A DNA stretch of 64,000 nucleotides from Anastatus disparis (lineage: Eukaryota > Arthropoda > Insecta > Hymenoptera > Eupelmidae). Made by a program: the position numbers and the translations under genes. Positions 34,686-44,923 of the stretch are shown one piece after another. The DNA is taken from contig JAFFSR010000299.1 in NCBI GenBank assembly GCA_017163975.1, positions 731,501 to 795,500 on the forward strand, written 5' to 3'. The notes beneath the pieces are model-generated. The model worked only from the letters and a program-made list of their open reading frames with translations. It had not been told where the DNA came from and did not search any database. Every line of letters starts with the position of its first letter. Positions within the stretch are counted from its first letter, which is position 1.

Positions 34686-35867
34686 ATGTCAAATATAGAA
34701 GAAAATAGATCTGACGTCTCCTTGAACGCTCTTGAGGTCGTGAATTACGCTAGAAATTTCCACGTATTATCTCCGGAAAGTCAAATGTCGATTTCGTCTC
34801 CTTCTTTCTCACTCGATAATAACTTTGAAACAACTAGATTAGCTCCAAGAGAAATTAATTGCCTTGATAATATTTCTAATTATTCTAGCCCAGGTTCAGA
34901 GTCATATTTATCAGTTAAATTAGCATTAGAATTAGTACCGATATTTGATGGACAAGAAACGTGCATTAACAAATTTCTAAAACAGTGTAAAAAAGCAAAT
35001 TCACGTGTTAAACCTAGTGATAGAATTAATTTATTAACATTAATTAGAAATAAAATAGTTGGCTACGCTGATGAAGTAATCTCTAGTAAAGATCCGGAAA
35101 CTATACAAGAATTAACACAAATACTTAAAGAATGCTTTTCAAAATCCTTCGATTATAATACATTATACCGTGAATTAACTACACAAAAACAAAATGAAAA
35201 TGAATCGGTACAAATTTTTGGAGCGCGTGTAAGTAATATTCTACCTCGCGTACAAGAAGCGGCTCGAGAAAGTTTCACTGTAATTCAAGCAAACGCAAAT
35301 ATCGAAATGTTAAATAAAATTGCTATAAACACGTTTGCTGAAGGTTTACGTAATCAAATAATCGTTAGTTGGATAAAACAGAGTAATATAAATAGTATTC
35401 ATGAAGCTATACGTTTAGCTTCACAATTAGAACAATCCTTTGAAAATCAAGCAGCAACATTTAACGTTAGCGTTCAAAATAAACAGACCATAAATTCTAG
35501 ACCGTACCCCTTTAACGCTAAAATACATAAAATAAATAATATTCGTGCATGCTACAATTGTAATGAACCCGGTCATTTTAAAATAAATTGCCCTAAACGT
35601 GAAAATAACAAACGTAAAATCTTTAACTATCAGCAAAAATTTTGTAATTATTGTAAAAAAACCAATCATCTTGCAATAAATTGTTTAAAAAGAAAAAGAG
35701 ACGAAAGTTTTAATCAAAATAGGGTAAAACAGATTGAAAATGTTGAGATCCAACAAAATCATTTAAATTCCAACGCAGCTCCGCATACCGGCCGCTCGCG
35801 GAGCATGGTAGTAGTAGGCCAATCCAATGCTACTAACGGATCATCGCCCACTTGTGCATTTACATAA
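34686..35867 (+). CDS. gag: Gag of non-autonomous Gypsy-type LTR element (393 aa)
   Basis: An uninterrupted frame from ATG 34686 to TAA. A central region (about residues 75-255) resembles Ty3/Gypsy capsid: FDGQETCINKFLKQCKKANS, repeated aromatic and leucine helices, and SQLEQSFENQ at its end. Two CCHC zinc knuckles follow, CYNCNEPGHFKINC (about residue 290) and CNYCKKTNHLAINC (about residue 319). These bind RNA for packaging in cytoplasmic particles. The last 30 residues, after the knuckles, read across a deletion joint into pol sequence in another frame. With intact gag, apparently identical LTRs and deleted pol, the element probably supplies its own capsid and borrows reverse transcriptase and integrase. 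It could also be packaged entirely in trans. Confidence 0.88.
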   Translation: MSNIEENRSDVSLNALEVVNYARNFHVLSPESQMSISSPSFSLDNNFETTRLAPREINCLDNISNYSSPGSESYLSVKLALELVPIFDGQETCINKFLKQCKKANSRVKPSDRINLLTLIRNKIVGYADEVISSKDPETIQELTQILKECFSKSFDYNTLYRELTTQKQNENESVQIFGARVSNILPRVQEAARESFTVIQANANIEMLNKIAINTFAEGLRNQIIVSWIKQSNINSIHEAIRLASQLEQSFENQAATFNVSVQNKQTINSRPYPFNAKIHKINNIRACYNCNEPGHFKINCPKRENNKRKIFNYQQKFCNYCKKTNHLAINCLKRKRDESFNQNRVKQIENVEIQQNHLNSNAAPHTGRSRSMVVVGQSNATNGSSPTCAFT

Positions 35868-36297
35868 CGCCAAGGACCCCTCTTCTAAATTAATGAGATG
35901 GAGATTTAAATTGGATGAGTTTGATTATGATATTATCTATAAGCCAGGTCGGATAAATTCAAATGCAGATTCTCTTTCACATAATCCAATAGGAAGTACA
36001 CAGAATAAATTAATTTTAAATACTCAAAAAACATCATGCTTTTAAACAAATCCTAATAATTGCTCTAGAAGTGTGGAAAAGATGTTCGACTGCGCAGACG
36101 AATCATCGGTTCCAAATTTCAAAACGAGCGCAGATAATTCAGACGATCTCTATGAATCAGTAATTTATTCAATATTTTGTAAAAATAATAGTAAAGACAA
36201 TTATAACGATGCATTAACAAAACACGATTTAATTTTAGAAAAGAGTAAAATAGACAAAGTAACGAGGCCGTTAACAACGACGACAGCGGGGAAGTAA
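35827..36297 (+). pseudogene. Remnant of pol: end of RNase H and adjoining linker
   Basis: In a frame different from gag, TDHRPLVHLHNAKDPSSKLM then RWRFKLDEFDYDIIYKPGRI and NADSLSHNP match the C-terminal end of the Gypsy RNase H domain (family end: NADALSRNP). Protease, reverse transcriptase and most of RNase H are missing. The junction with gag lies around 35770-35830. After TAA at 36043-36045 the same frame stays open to 36297 with acidic, unrecognised sequence. Confidence 0.85.
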
Positions 36298-36320
36298 AAA
36301 CAGCTGTAGGCAGCGTGCGA

Positions 36321-36830
36321 AACCACTCTTTAGATCACGAACAATTGCGTTCGATGATGAAGAGCACTGCACCTGCAAGTAATAATAAATATCAGTGGGA
36401 GCAAGTGCAAAACCACTCTTTAGATCATGAACAATTGCGTTCAATGATGAAGAGCACCGCACTTGTTTCCCAAAGTTTAAAAGAGTCGCAGCAGGTACAA
36501 AACCACTCTTTAGATCACGAACAATTGCGTTCGATGATGAAGAGCACCGTACCTGTTTGGACCAGTAGTAAAGAGAGAGAACAAGTGCAAAACCACTCTT
36601 TAGATCATGAACAATTGCGTTCAATGATGAAGAGCACCGCACTTGTTTCCCAAAGTTTAAAAGAGTCGCAGCAGGTACAAAACCACTCTTTAGATCACGA
36701 ACAATTGCGTTCGATGATGAAGAGCACCGTACCTGTTTGGACCAGTTGTAAAGAGAGAGAACAAGTGCAAAACCACTCTTTAGATCACGAACAATTGCGT
36801 TCGATGATGAAGAGCACCGCACTTGTTTCA
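36321..36830 (+). repeat. Six 90-bp in-frame tandem repeats within the LTR element
   Basis: AACCACTCTTTAGATCA starts at about 36321, 36411, 36501, 36591, 36681 and 36771. In frame, each unit encodes QNHSLDHEQLRSMMKST plus a variable 13-residue linker. The linkers alternate between ALVSQSLKESQQ and VPVWTSSKEREQ types, so there is a 180-bp higher-order repeat. The frame is open from 36249 to 37100, but no ATG begins it. The array sits where the pol RNase H-integrase junction should be. Each unit contains CGAAC..GTTCG, a small hairpin. Confidence 0.9.
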
Positions 36831-37450
36831 CAAGCTAAGATAAATTTAAATACACAAAATACGGACAGGAACGCTTGCAAAAGAATAAAGTTACAAAAGC
36901 CTATTTTACTCAAAGAAACAATATTTTTTATAACAATTCCAACGATAATGGAAAGTAAAGATGAACTATTTATGCGTAAAGATAATCTCATCCAATTTGC
37001 TTCTCTTGACCTCAAATTTACTTCAAAAGTTAGTCAGGATTTACTAAGATGTAATAAATTTTTAATAAAACGACCAAAAAAAAAAAAAATATTGATATAA
37101 AAATCGGTGATGCTATAACATTTCAAAATCAAAATTACCATCTAATAAATTTATTTATAAAAGAAAATTATGACGAGATTCCTAACCTCCTTGATATAAA
37201 GTCTTCAATCGAATCTCTTAAATTAGTTATGGATCAACTAAACCTAAAAACAATTAGTATATCACGTAACAATAACGATTTAGACACATACGATTGGTCC
37301 TACATATTACACATATTAAAAACAACATTTAATAGTCCTGAATACATAATAACAATTTGTAATGGTGAAATAATAATCCCAGTAAATTTCGAAAGAAATA
37401 ACATCATTAAAGAATATCATGAATCACTTACAGGAGGGCATTTGGGTGTT
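36831..37450 (+). pseudogene. Remnant of pol: region before the integrase zinc finger
   Basis: Frames in this stretch give Ile/Leu-rich helices, LKLVMDQLNLKTISI, and finally IIKEYHESLTGGHLGV, which matches the start of the integrase H2C2 zinc-binding domain of Gypsy elements (family HxxxxxGGHxG). It stops at once after that motif; the rest of H2C2 and the whole DDE core are absent. A frame change occurs near the A run at 37078-37090. Confidence 0.75.
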
Positions 37451-37761
37451 TAATAAAATAACTTATTTACAATCATCCGCGATCCACAATTTACAAAAAG
37501 CAAAAGAAAAGATAAAATTTTACTATGACAAAAATTTAAACCCAAGAGAGTTCAAGGTAGACGACAAAGTGTACCTCTTTAGAGAAAAGAAACAGATGAG
37601 ACATAAATTTGATATAAGATGAGATGGCCCATACAAAATAACAAGATTATTTGATAATGTAAACGCCGAAATTGATTTAGGTAATAATAGATATAAAATT
37701 GTACACAGAAATAAATTAAAACTAGCATGCATTAGACCAGAGCCTTTACCCGATTTTTAAA
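37430..37761 (+). pseudogene. Remnant of pol: integrase C-terminal domain
   Basis: NLQKAKEKIKFYYDKNLNP, REFKVDDKVYLFREKKQ and then, past an in-frame TGA (37620-37622), DGPYKITRLFDNVNAEIDLG and VHRNKLKLACIRPEPLP match the end of Gypsy integrase, just before the 3' untranslated region. The DDE core is deleted between this part and 37450. TGA may replace a Trp codon. Confidence 0.82.
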
Positions 37762-38459
37762 CACAAAAATATAAACAATCATGAATGGAGCCGTTCCATT
37801 TCTCTAAAAAGTGCAGAGGACACTATCAGTATAAAAACTATGAATTGTGTATGTCAAATTTGTGTTAAAAATTAATTATGTTAAGCTAAATATGTAAAGT
37901 ATAGTTATGTAAGTAATATGTATGCCAAATATCATGTAAGATTTATAATGATCGAGTAAAATGTATAATAAAGAGAAATAAATAGGGTAAACGTCCTCTT
38001 AACTTCCCATAGACATATATATAGCCATTTATTTAAATTTTATATTATAAATTAGAAATTTTCAATTGAATCCTGTGTTAAAATTCAATATTAAGATGTT
38101 CCTTCATGTTATCGATAATAAAATTTTTTTAACAAAAATTTTCATAATGAATTTCATAGATCCTTGTAAAACTTCTTAATTTAATCAATAATTTTATGAG
38201 AATTGTATTAAAAAAATGGTAGCTTATATTTTTTCTATATTCTTATTGAATTCTCTATTTTTTTTTTCATATATCAACAAACCATCCTTAGGTTCTTTAA
38301 ATTTTTTTTTATTACTAATAGTATATTATTTAAAAATGTCATAGGCTTCGGTATCAAAGAATAGTTATTGGGACCTTTACCTTATACATAATAGACAGTA
38401 ATATTAGCATAAAAGTCGTTTTCATTTTCATGTCACGACTTTTTCGATAAGGGGTAACG
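37762..38459 (+). other. 3' non-coding region of the LTR element
   Basis: AT-rich sequence between the integrase remnant and the 3' LTR. AAGGGGTAAC directly before the LTR is a plausible polypurine-type primer site. No reading frame of interest. Confidence 0.6.
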
Positions 38460-39096
38460 TATAGTGTATGTATGTGTATACAAGGTATTTATACACATGC
38501 ATACACATAAGCCGAAATAACGGCGCGTATATTTAAAAAGGTGTAAAACAGAAAATGATTATAGGAATATAAAAGAAAATACAAATAGGAAAACATTTGC
38601 CACCATAAAATTAAGAAACAGCATATAAGAGAGAGAAAATACTTGAGCAGCACACAAAGGCCAGGTTTTCCCCAACCGTTTAAATCTTTTTATTACTCAG
38701 GTCATGAACGATGCATATGTGCACATCGACATTCAAAAATACAGTTAGTTACTGTTTAGCAAATATACCCAAAGTAATTTTAGTTTTTTTATAATCGATA
38801 GATTTTATGTATAGTTTTAAGAAAAGAAAATAGAGGCGAGGGAGGGAGAAAAGACCAAAAATGTAAGCCTAAGAAAACACACTCGTGGACACTTCGTCCT
38901 CGAACCTTGTACAGGAACTTGCTGAGAAAATATAATTCTCCACTTACAACATTCAACATCAGTCTATTGTCATTTTTATTTACATCCACTTCCATATACA
39001 ACAGATTCCTTATCCAAGGTACTTGATACGGCTTTGATTATAAAACGCAATATCGGACATCAAGGCATTGTAGACGCGCCCGAATCTACATACTTC
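38460..39096 (+). mobile_element. 3' LTR of gag-only LTR element
   Basis: Apparently identical to 33603-34239. It is followed by AGTAT (39097-39101), the target duplication, and then the final bases of the MITE's TIR (to 39111). Identity of the LTRs marks a young insertion. Confidence 0.92.
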
Positions 39097-39101
39097 AGTA
39101 T

Positions 39102-39111
39102 ATGCTCTAAG
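39102..39111. mobile_element. Right tip of the split MITE
   Basis: ATGCTCTAAG completes the TIR of the MITE that begins at 33385 and is followed by its second 8-bp duplication, ACTCCATC (39112-39119). Confidence 0.85.
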
Positions 39112-39228
39112 ACTCCATCTGAAATTCAAATATAGCAACCCGCGATGTCCAATTTCTCATATTTCATGTACTAATAATTATATTAAATCATAAGAATCCT
39201 AATAAATCATAATAATTCCATTCATCTA

Positions 39229-40108
39229 GTTCGATTTAATCAGTTTCCCTTATGCTAATTTTCTTATATCCACAATTTTATCAGTCTAAACTTTTTTAGA
39301 TCAAACTTAATTTTTTAAAAATTCCTATAAATGATAATTAAATACAACAATTTCTCTAAATTATAATTCTATTTGAACTTCAATATTTAATTTAATAATT
39401 ATTATAATTAACTTTAAATATAGACATCAATAAATAAAAATTCAATGAAAATAAAATGGAAAAAAATTTTTTAAATTAATTATTTTAATTCGAATAGTAA
39501 TACGATATTATATTCAATATAAAAAAAGAAAAAAAACGAAAATGAAATAGAAAAATCTCTTAACAAAAATTGATGAATAATTAAAATACTGAAACATGTA
39601 CATAGTAATTCGCAATTCTTAAATATTTAATTTAATAATAATATTAACACATATTAAATGACGTAAATATTATATATAACAAAATTATATTTTACTTACT
39701 TTAAAATTATTTTATTACTTTACAATCACACTCTATAACACTCGCTCACCCTCTCTCACTCACTCACTCACTTGTATTTACACTCTCTCGAACTTAATCA
39801 ATAATAAATACACATAAAATCACACATTAATATGTTCAAACGCATTACATACTATAAACAATAAACAATATTCTAATAACGAAAAACGAATTACTTAATA
39901 CGAAATTCACTCCAACTGAAATTCAAATATAGCAGCCCGCGATGTCTAATTTCTCATATTTCATGTACTAATAATAAATTATTATTAGTACATGAAATAT
40001 GAAAATTAAAATCAAATATTCAATCATAATTTAAATTAATATTTAATTGAATAATAATTAAATATTAATTAAATCATAAGAATCCTAATAAATCATAATA
40101 ATTCCATT
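39229..40108. repeat. About 0.8-kb tandem unit, copy 2 (no large insertion)
   Basis: It is colinear with copies 1 and 3. It provides the empty sites for the MITE (single ACTCCAAC near 39908), the TTAA element (TTAA 39560-39563) and the 206-bp insertion. Near 39950-40005 a 25-bp inverted repeat (CATATTTCATGTACTAATAA and complement) is present only here. Non-coding. Confidence 0.85.
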
Positions 40109-40287
40109 CATCTAGTTCGATTAAATCAGGTTCCCTTATGCTAATTTTTTTATATCCAAAATTTTATCAATCAAAACTTTTTTTAGTTCAAACTTATTTT
40201 TTAAGACTTCCTTTAAATGAAAATTAAATACAACAAATTTTTCCTAATTATAATTATATTTGAACTTCAATATTTAATTTAATAATT

Positions 40288-40493
40288 TGTAACATGGTGG
40301 ATTTTCCATCCACATATTATATTTGTATATAGATTTCTACTATACCGGCGAAGAGCCTTATATGTATGATTTTAACTTGTATATAGCAGTGCGGCACTGG
40401 CTCAGTTGTTAGAGCTCGTGCCTGGAGATCTCGAGGAGCGGAGTTCGAGCCCGGTGTCTGCTTATTTTTTAATTCAAAAAGTCTCATGTTTCA
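40288..40493 (+). mobile_element. 206-bp insertion carrying a tRNA-like sequence, AATT duplication
   Basis: It starts TGTAACATGG, ends CATGTTTCA and is flanked by AATT (40284-40287 and 40494-40497). Copies 1 and 2 of the tandem unit have a single AATT there. The short ends are near-complementary (8 of 9). It includes the tRNA-like block at 40391-40462. It resembles a small SINE-like or TIR-type element. Confidence 0.75.
40391..40462 (+). ncRNA. tRNA-like block with RNA polymerase III A and B boxes
   Basis: A box TGGCTCAGTTG (from 40398) and B box AGTTCGAGCCC (40442-40452) have tRNA-like spacing, and the D arm GCTC...GAGC pairs. The T stem and acceptor stem do not pair properly, so this is not a functional tRNA but a tRNA-derived sequence, probably a SINE head. 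Confidence 0.6.
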
Positions 40494-40629
40494 AATTATT
40501 ATAATTAACTTTAAATATAAACATAAATAAATAAAAATTCAATCAAAATAAAATGAAAAAAAAATACAATATTATATTCGATATAAAAGAAAGAAAAAAA
40601 AATGAAAATGAAATAGAAAAAACTCTTAA

Positions 40630-41010
40630 GAGGAGGTCACGTATCTCTGTCCTTTTCTAATCGAAGAAATTTTTTTTTTACAAAAACTAATAACTTTATC
40701 AAAAAATGAAGAGAAAGCCGCATCTTGTATCAAAAAAAGCAATATTTTCTTTGATAAGAAAAAATTAATTTTATTGCTTCGTTCTCAAGAAAACCTTGAA
40801 AAACCAAATTGTCCAGCCTAACCTCTATGATTTAAGTTTTTCAAGGTTTTCTTGAAAACGAAGCCATAAAATTAATTCTTTCTTATCAAAGAAAATATTG
40901 TTTTTTTTATTACGAGATGCGGCTTTCTCTTCATTTTTTGCTAAAGTTATTAGTTTCAGTAAAAAACTCAATTCTTTGATTAGAAAAGGACAGAGATACG
41001 TGACCTCCTC
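40630..41010. mobile_element. TTAA palindromic element, family 1, copy C (381 bp)
   Basis: It lies between TTAA at 40626-40629 and 41011-41014. The ends are GAGGAGGTCACGTATCTCTG and its complement. Copies 1 and 2 of the tandem unit have one TTAA at the same position (33028 and 39560), which proves a TTAA duplication on insertion. It is nearly identical to 4640-5020. Confidence 0.95.
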
Positions 41011-41439
41011 TTAATAAAAATTGATGATTAATTAAAATAATGAAACATATACATAATAACTCGCAATTCTTAAATATTTAATTTATTAATAATATTAACA
41101 CATAATAAATGACATAAATATTATACATAATAAAATTATATTTTACTTACTCTACTATCACACTCTATAATACTCTCTCTTCCTCTCTCACTTACTCACT
41201 CACTCATATTAACACTCTAACGAACTCTATCAATAATAAATACACATACAATCATACATTAATATGTTTAAATTCATTACATAATATAAACAATAAATAG
41301 TATACTAATAACAAAAAACTGAATACGTAATAAGAAATTGACTCCAACTGAAGTTCAAATCTAGCAGCCCGCGACGTAGCGTCTACTACATCAGAGCTTT
41401 GCATAAAGAATGAAAAGATGCACCCTCCCTCTCCAAATC

Positions 41440-41660
41440 TCTCGTTCACAATCTTCCACTCTTAGAATCCCTCTCTCTCTCTCCCTCTCTCTTTCTCTCT
41501 CTCTCTCTCTCTTTCTCTTTCTCTCTCTCTCTCTCTTGGTCTCTCTCTTTCTCTTTCGCTCACTCACTCACTAACTCACTCACTAACTCACTCACTCACT
41601 CACTTACTCACTCACTCACTCACTTACACTCACTTACTCACAAATGAAATACACACACAC
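41440..41660 (+). repeat. CT and CTCA microsatellites
   Basis: Long (CT)n tracts at about 41470-41560 pass into CTCACTCACTCACTAA repeats to about 41645. The CTCA run is an expansion of the short one present in every 0.8-kb unit. Confidence 0.9.
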
Positions 41661-42139
41661 TCGCATCGCTATATTAAAATACATACTATATATATATATT
41701 TATCATAGACTATACTATACATATACATCTACGAATAAATTTAACCGCGAACGCGAGTTCAACTTTAGCGTCCCGTGACGTTAGCATCTTATAATCTCAG
41801 AGCTTCTTACACGGTGGTCCTCGATTAATTTTAACCGTGAAGTCTTTGCACCTCTGATTTTCCTTTTGGATATGATTCTAGATATATTTAAGATCAAATT
41901 CCAACAAAAACCAAAATCGAAGAATGAGCACTTTTTTATTTATTCAAATTTTAATTTTTATACATAGTTTTTTATAAAAAAAATTTTTTTATTGATAATT
42001 TATAAAATCAATTTCTATGGCTTGTTTGAATAATATTTCGAATTACTTACATATTTCAAGCAAAAATTATTGTAAACATATTTAAAAAAATCTTCAGAGT
42101 CAGCTGTATACCGACACAGTTACCTGTTTTACCGAATCT

Positions 42140-42497
42140 ATTTAAAATTTATTTTTTATAAAAACTAATAGCATCAGGCAAAAATAAAGAGATGGTTTCG
42201 ATTCGTGTAATAGAAAGCAATATTTTCTCTGATAAGAATAATTTAATTCCACCGCTTTATTTTCAAGAAAAGTTGGAATAACTTGAAAATCCTATTATTT
42301 GACACTAATTTCTAATTTTTTAAGTCATTCCAACTTTTCTTAAAAACGAAGCAATAAAATTAATTCATACTAATCAAAGAAAATATTACATTTTATTAAA
42401 CACATCGAAACCATCTCTTTATTTTTGCCTTTTGTTGCTAATTTTGGGAAAAAAGTCAATTTTTTAATTAGAGAAGGACAGAGATACAGCGGACTCT
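42140..42497. mobile_element. Diverged TTAA palindrome related to family 1
   Basis: Arms pair through AAATAAAGAGATGGTTTCGA and its complement. The internal AAAGCAATATTTTCTCTGAT and the right end GGACAGAGATAC ... CTCTTAAG resemble family 1, but the TIR interior differs. The left TTAA is not clean. It is inside the 4.9-kb element. Confidence 0.7.
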
Positions 42498-42711
42498 TAA
42501 GTTATGTAGCAATGTATGCAAAAGGTTGAAATTATTTTTCTCCGACATATTATCGTAATGAAAACTATTGCAAGATATATGTACAACAAATACCTGAATA
42601 CTTATTCATGAATCAAATAGTACATAAATATACATATTTACTTTTATGATTGAAATATATATATACATATATACACGCACAGTTACATATATACATATAC
42701 ACAGTTTTTAC

Positions 42712-43434
42712 TTAAGTTACATGCTGTGAATTATATTCATAGACTGCTCTTAATAATTTATCTGTATAATTAGAATTATTTTGTGATACTTTGTATTTAG
42801 CCTACGTTGCAGAAAAATCATGATGGGCCGCTTCTATAGCCTGTTCACTTTTAAAACCTAGGCCTCGATTATGTTCGATACTAAAGTCTTTTACATGGAA
42901 AAACACTGCATGTACTTTTGGTGTTACCGAAATACCTAAAGATAGATAAGCATCTTTAAACGCATCGATAAATTCAATAAATTTTGGATTTAAAGAAACA
43001 GTAAAGCAAGAGTTGACAACCACGTTAAACTTTTCAAAAACCTCAACATATTTTAAACAATTAAAGTTACCATTGGATCGCAAGAAATCGATATTATTTA
43101 GTAATATTTTGCAACTGTTTCCTTTAAAAGAAGGAAGGTTATTTCACGTTAAATACTACAGTATTCTGCCCAATCATTGGCTTCCTTTTTAAGTTCTTTT
43201 AACATATGTTAATACACTATACAGATTTCTTTGGCAAAATGGACACACTACTTTTGGAAGACACTCATTTTGTTCATCATAAGTTGCAAATAGCTTAGTT
43301 ATTTTAAGTTTTAAAGCCGGGGTTACGTTAACCATCAATTCACTTTTATTAAAACAAAGCGAACAGATAACATAACGATTTTTCTCATGAGTACGCGTGT
43401 GGTTTTTAATAATATTTGGCGGCATGGTGTTCAA
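42712..43434 (-). pseudogene. Zinc-finger protein gene of the 4.9-kb element (broken, unknown family)
   Basis: The minus-strand frame from ATG 43434 has two C-X2-C pairs (VICSLCFNKSEL and VVCPFCQRNLY), a putative zinc-binding module, and stops near 43189. In other frames KELKKEANDWAEYC, then SFKGNSCKILLNNIDFL, then from 43083 FNVVVNSCF ... LGISVTPKVHAVFFHV and GLGFKSEQAIEAAHHDF follow in order. After a TAG at the point where Trp would fit, AKYKVSQNNSNYTDKLLRAV and EYNSQHV continue to TAA at 42712. The SEQAxEAxHHDF signature recalls uncharacterised proteins repeated in many invertebrate genomes, which I believe are transposon-encoded; I cannot name the family. As the only coding remnant between the 200-bp TIRs, it may be what is left of the transposase or an accessory protein. 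Confidence 0.65.
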
Positions 43435-43609
43435 TTCACTACCACAAAACGACTGACTTCATTCATAAACATTAATAACATTGGAATTTTCAAAAATTCA
43501 ACAAAACGTTCGTGAATAGAAGCGATGATTATGCTTTGTTTACAAACAATTTTCATCTTAACTGGAGCTACGTTACTTTATACCCCAGTGAAAATGGTAA
43601 ATGTATCCA

Positions 43610-44165
43610 AATCATACGAAAGTGTATCAAAGTGTATCAAAGTGTATCTAAGAGCGATATTTCGGACCAAATGTTAATACACTTTGGTACACTTTGATAC
43701 ACTTTCATACATTTTTATACACTTCCAAAAAAAAGTTTCTTGGTATCAATTTTTTATATTCGTTAATGATATACACTTTGATACACTTTAATACACTTTT
43801 GCACATTTTCATATATTTTTTGGACACTTTCATACACTTTGATACACTTTCATACATTTTTCTAATAAAGGAAAAATGTTGATTTTCTTGGATACACTTT
43901 TGCATACATTGATACACTTTTGCACACTTTGATACACTTTGATACACTTTTCGAAAATGTTGACTAAAATTAATTTCTACATTTGCTATGTGTTACACAC
44001 TTTGATACACTTTTGCACACTTTGATACACTTTGATATACTTTTGCACACTTTAATACACTTTCATACATTTTTCCAATAAAGGAAAAATGTCGTTTTTA
44101 TTGGATACACTTTTGCATACTTTGATACACTTTTGCACACTTTGATACATTTTAAAAATTTTAAC
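43610..44165 (-). repeat. ACACTTTGAT decamer-based minisatellite, block 1
   Basis: ACACTTTGATACACTTT, ACACTTTTGCACACTTT and ACACTTTCATACATTTTT words repeat for over 500 bp, with longer units containing CCAATAAAGGAAAAATG. Reading frames across it repeat Y/C-Q-S-V-S-K-C on one strand and are not genes. Confidence 0.9.
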
Positions 44166-44760
44166 TAAAATAAATTTCCATTAAATGAAGCCTCTTCCTT
44201 AAATAATCAACAAGATCCCTGTAACATATTGACTGTGCAAAATGGAAACAGCAATAATACTAATAATAATGAAGATGCGACTGCAAAGACTACAAAAAAT
44301 AACTTAGTCTCAATAGACAATACAAATGAAAATTTATAAAAAAAACTATCTTAGAAACAACAATGTTTAAATATTTATATTTAATAATGTTATTAAATTA
44401 AAAATGAGTTTATTAGTATAAATTATTTATCTTATCTCATTACTTGATATGTATTACAAAAGAATAATTATTTTTTTGAAGTTGTCTCTATTAAACTTTT
44501 ATTATTTATAAATTTCTAATAATATTAATGTTTAAATATTTAATGCTAATATAGAATGTAAGTTTTTCATTACAAATTATATTTCAAATATATATTGCTA
44601 ATTCTTATGTTTTGAATTACTTTTTATATTTTACTTTTATAATTTATAAAAATATTTTTCAATTTTTTCAATATTGTCGTTTTATTAACCTTACATTTAT
44701 CCCAAGGGGCATTAATACATTAAAATTTATGAAAATATCTAAAATGAAAACGGCTTATTT
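44166..44760. other. AT-rich interior of the 4.9-kb element
   Basis: No coding sequence of note. A short frame near 44220-44338 encodes an N/T-rich peptide with no domain. It separates two minisatellite blocks of opposite orientation. Confidence 0.4.
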
Positions 44761-44923
44761 TAATACACCGTTTCATGCCTAAAAAGTGTATTAAACACTA
44801 TTAAAATGTATAAAAAATGTACGCATGTGTATCAAAGTGTGCATGGTAAAACCATTTTTAATTTCTTACTTAGAAATGTATCGAAGTGTATCGTGTTTTA
44901 TTAAAATGTATTATATTACATAA

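Larger units (their letters stand above)
40109..41390. repeat. Tandem unit, copy 3, with two insertions
   Basis: It matches copies 1 and 2 apart from the 206-bp insertion at 40288-40493 and the TTAA palindrome at 40630-41010. It ends in TAGCAGCCCGCGACGTAG. A fourth, poorer copy of the unit end (CGTCCCGTGACGTTAGCA) follows at 41750-41809 and is cut by the 4.9-kb TIR element. Confidence 0.82.

Noticed and set aside
15458..37622. TGA read as Trp (alternative genetic code or selenocysteine)
   Set aside because: The same genes also use TGG, carry frameshifts and other stops, and gag and pol genes nearby use TGA as a terminator. Decay is the simpler explanation.
40391..40462. Functional tRNA gene
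   Set aside because: A and B boxes are present but the T stem and acceptor stem do not pair; it sits inside a 206-bp insertion absent from sister units.
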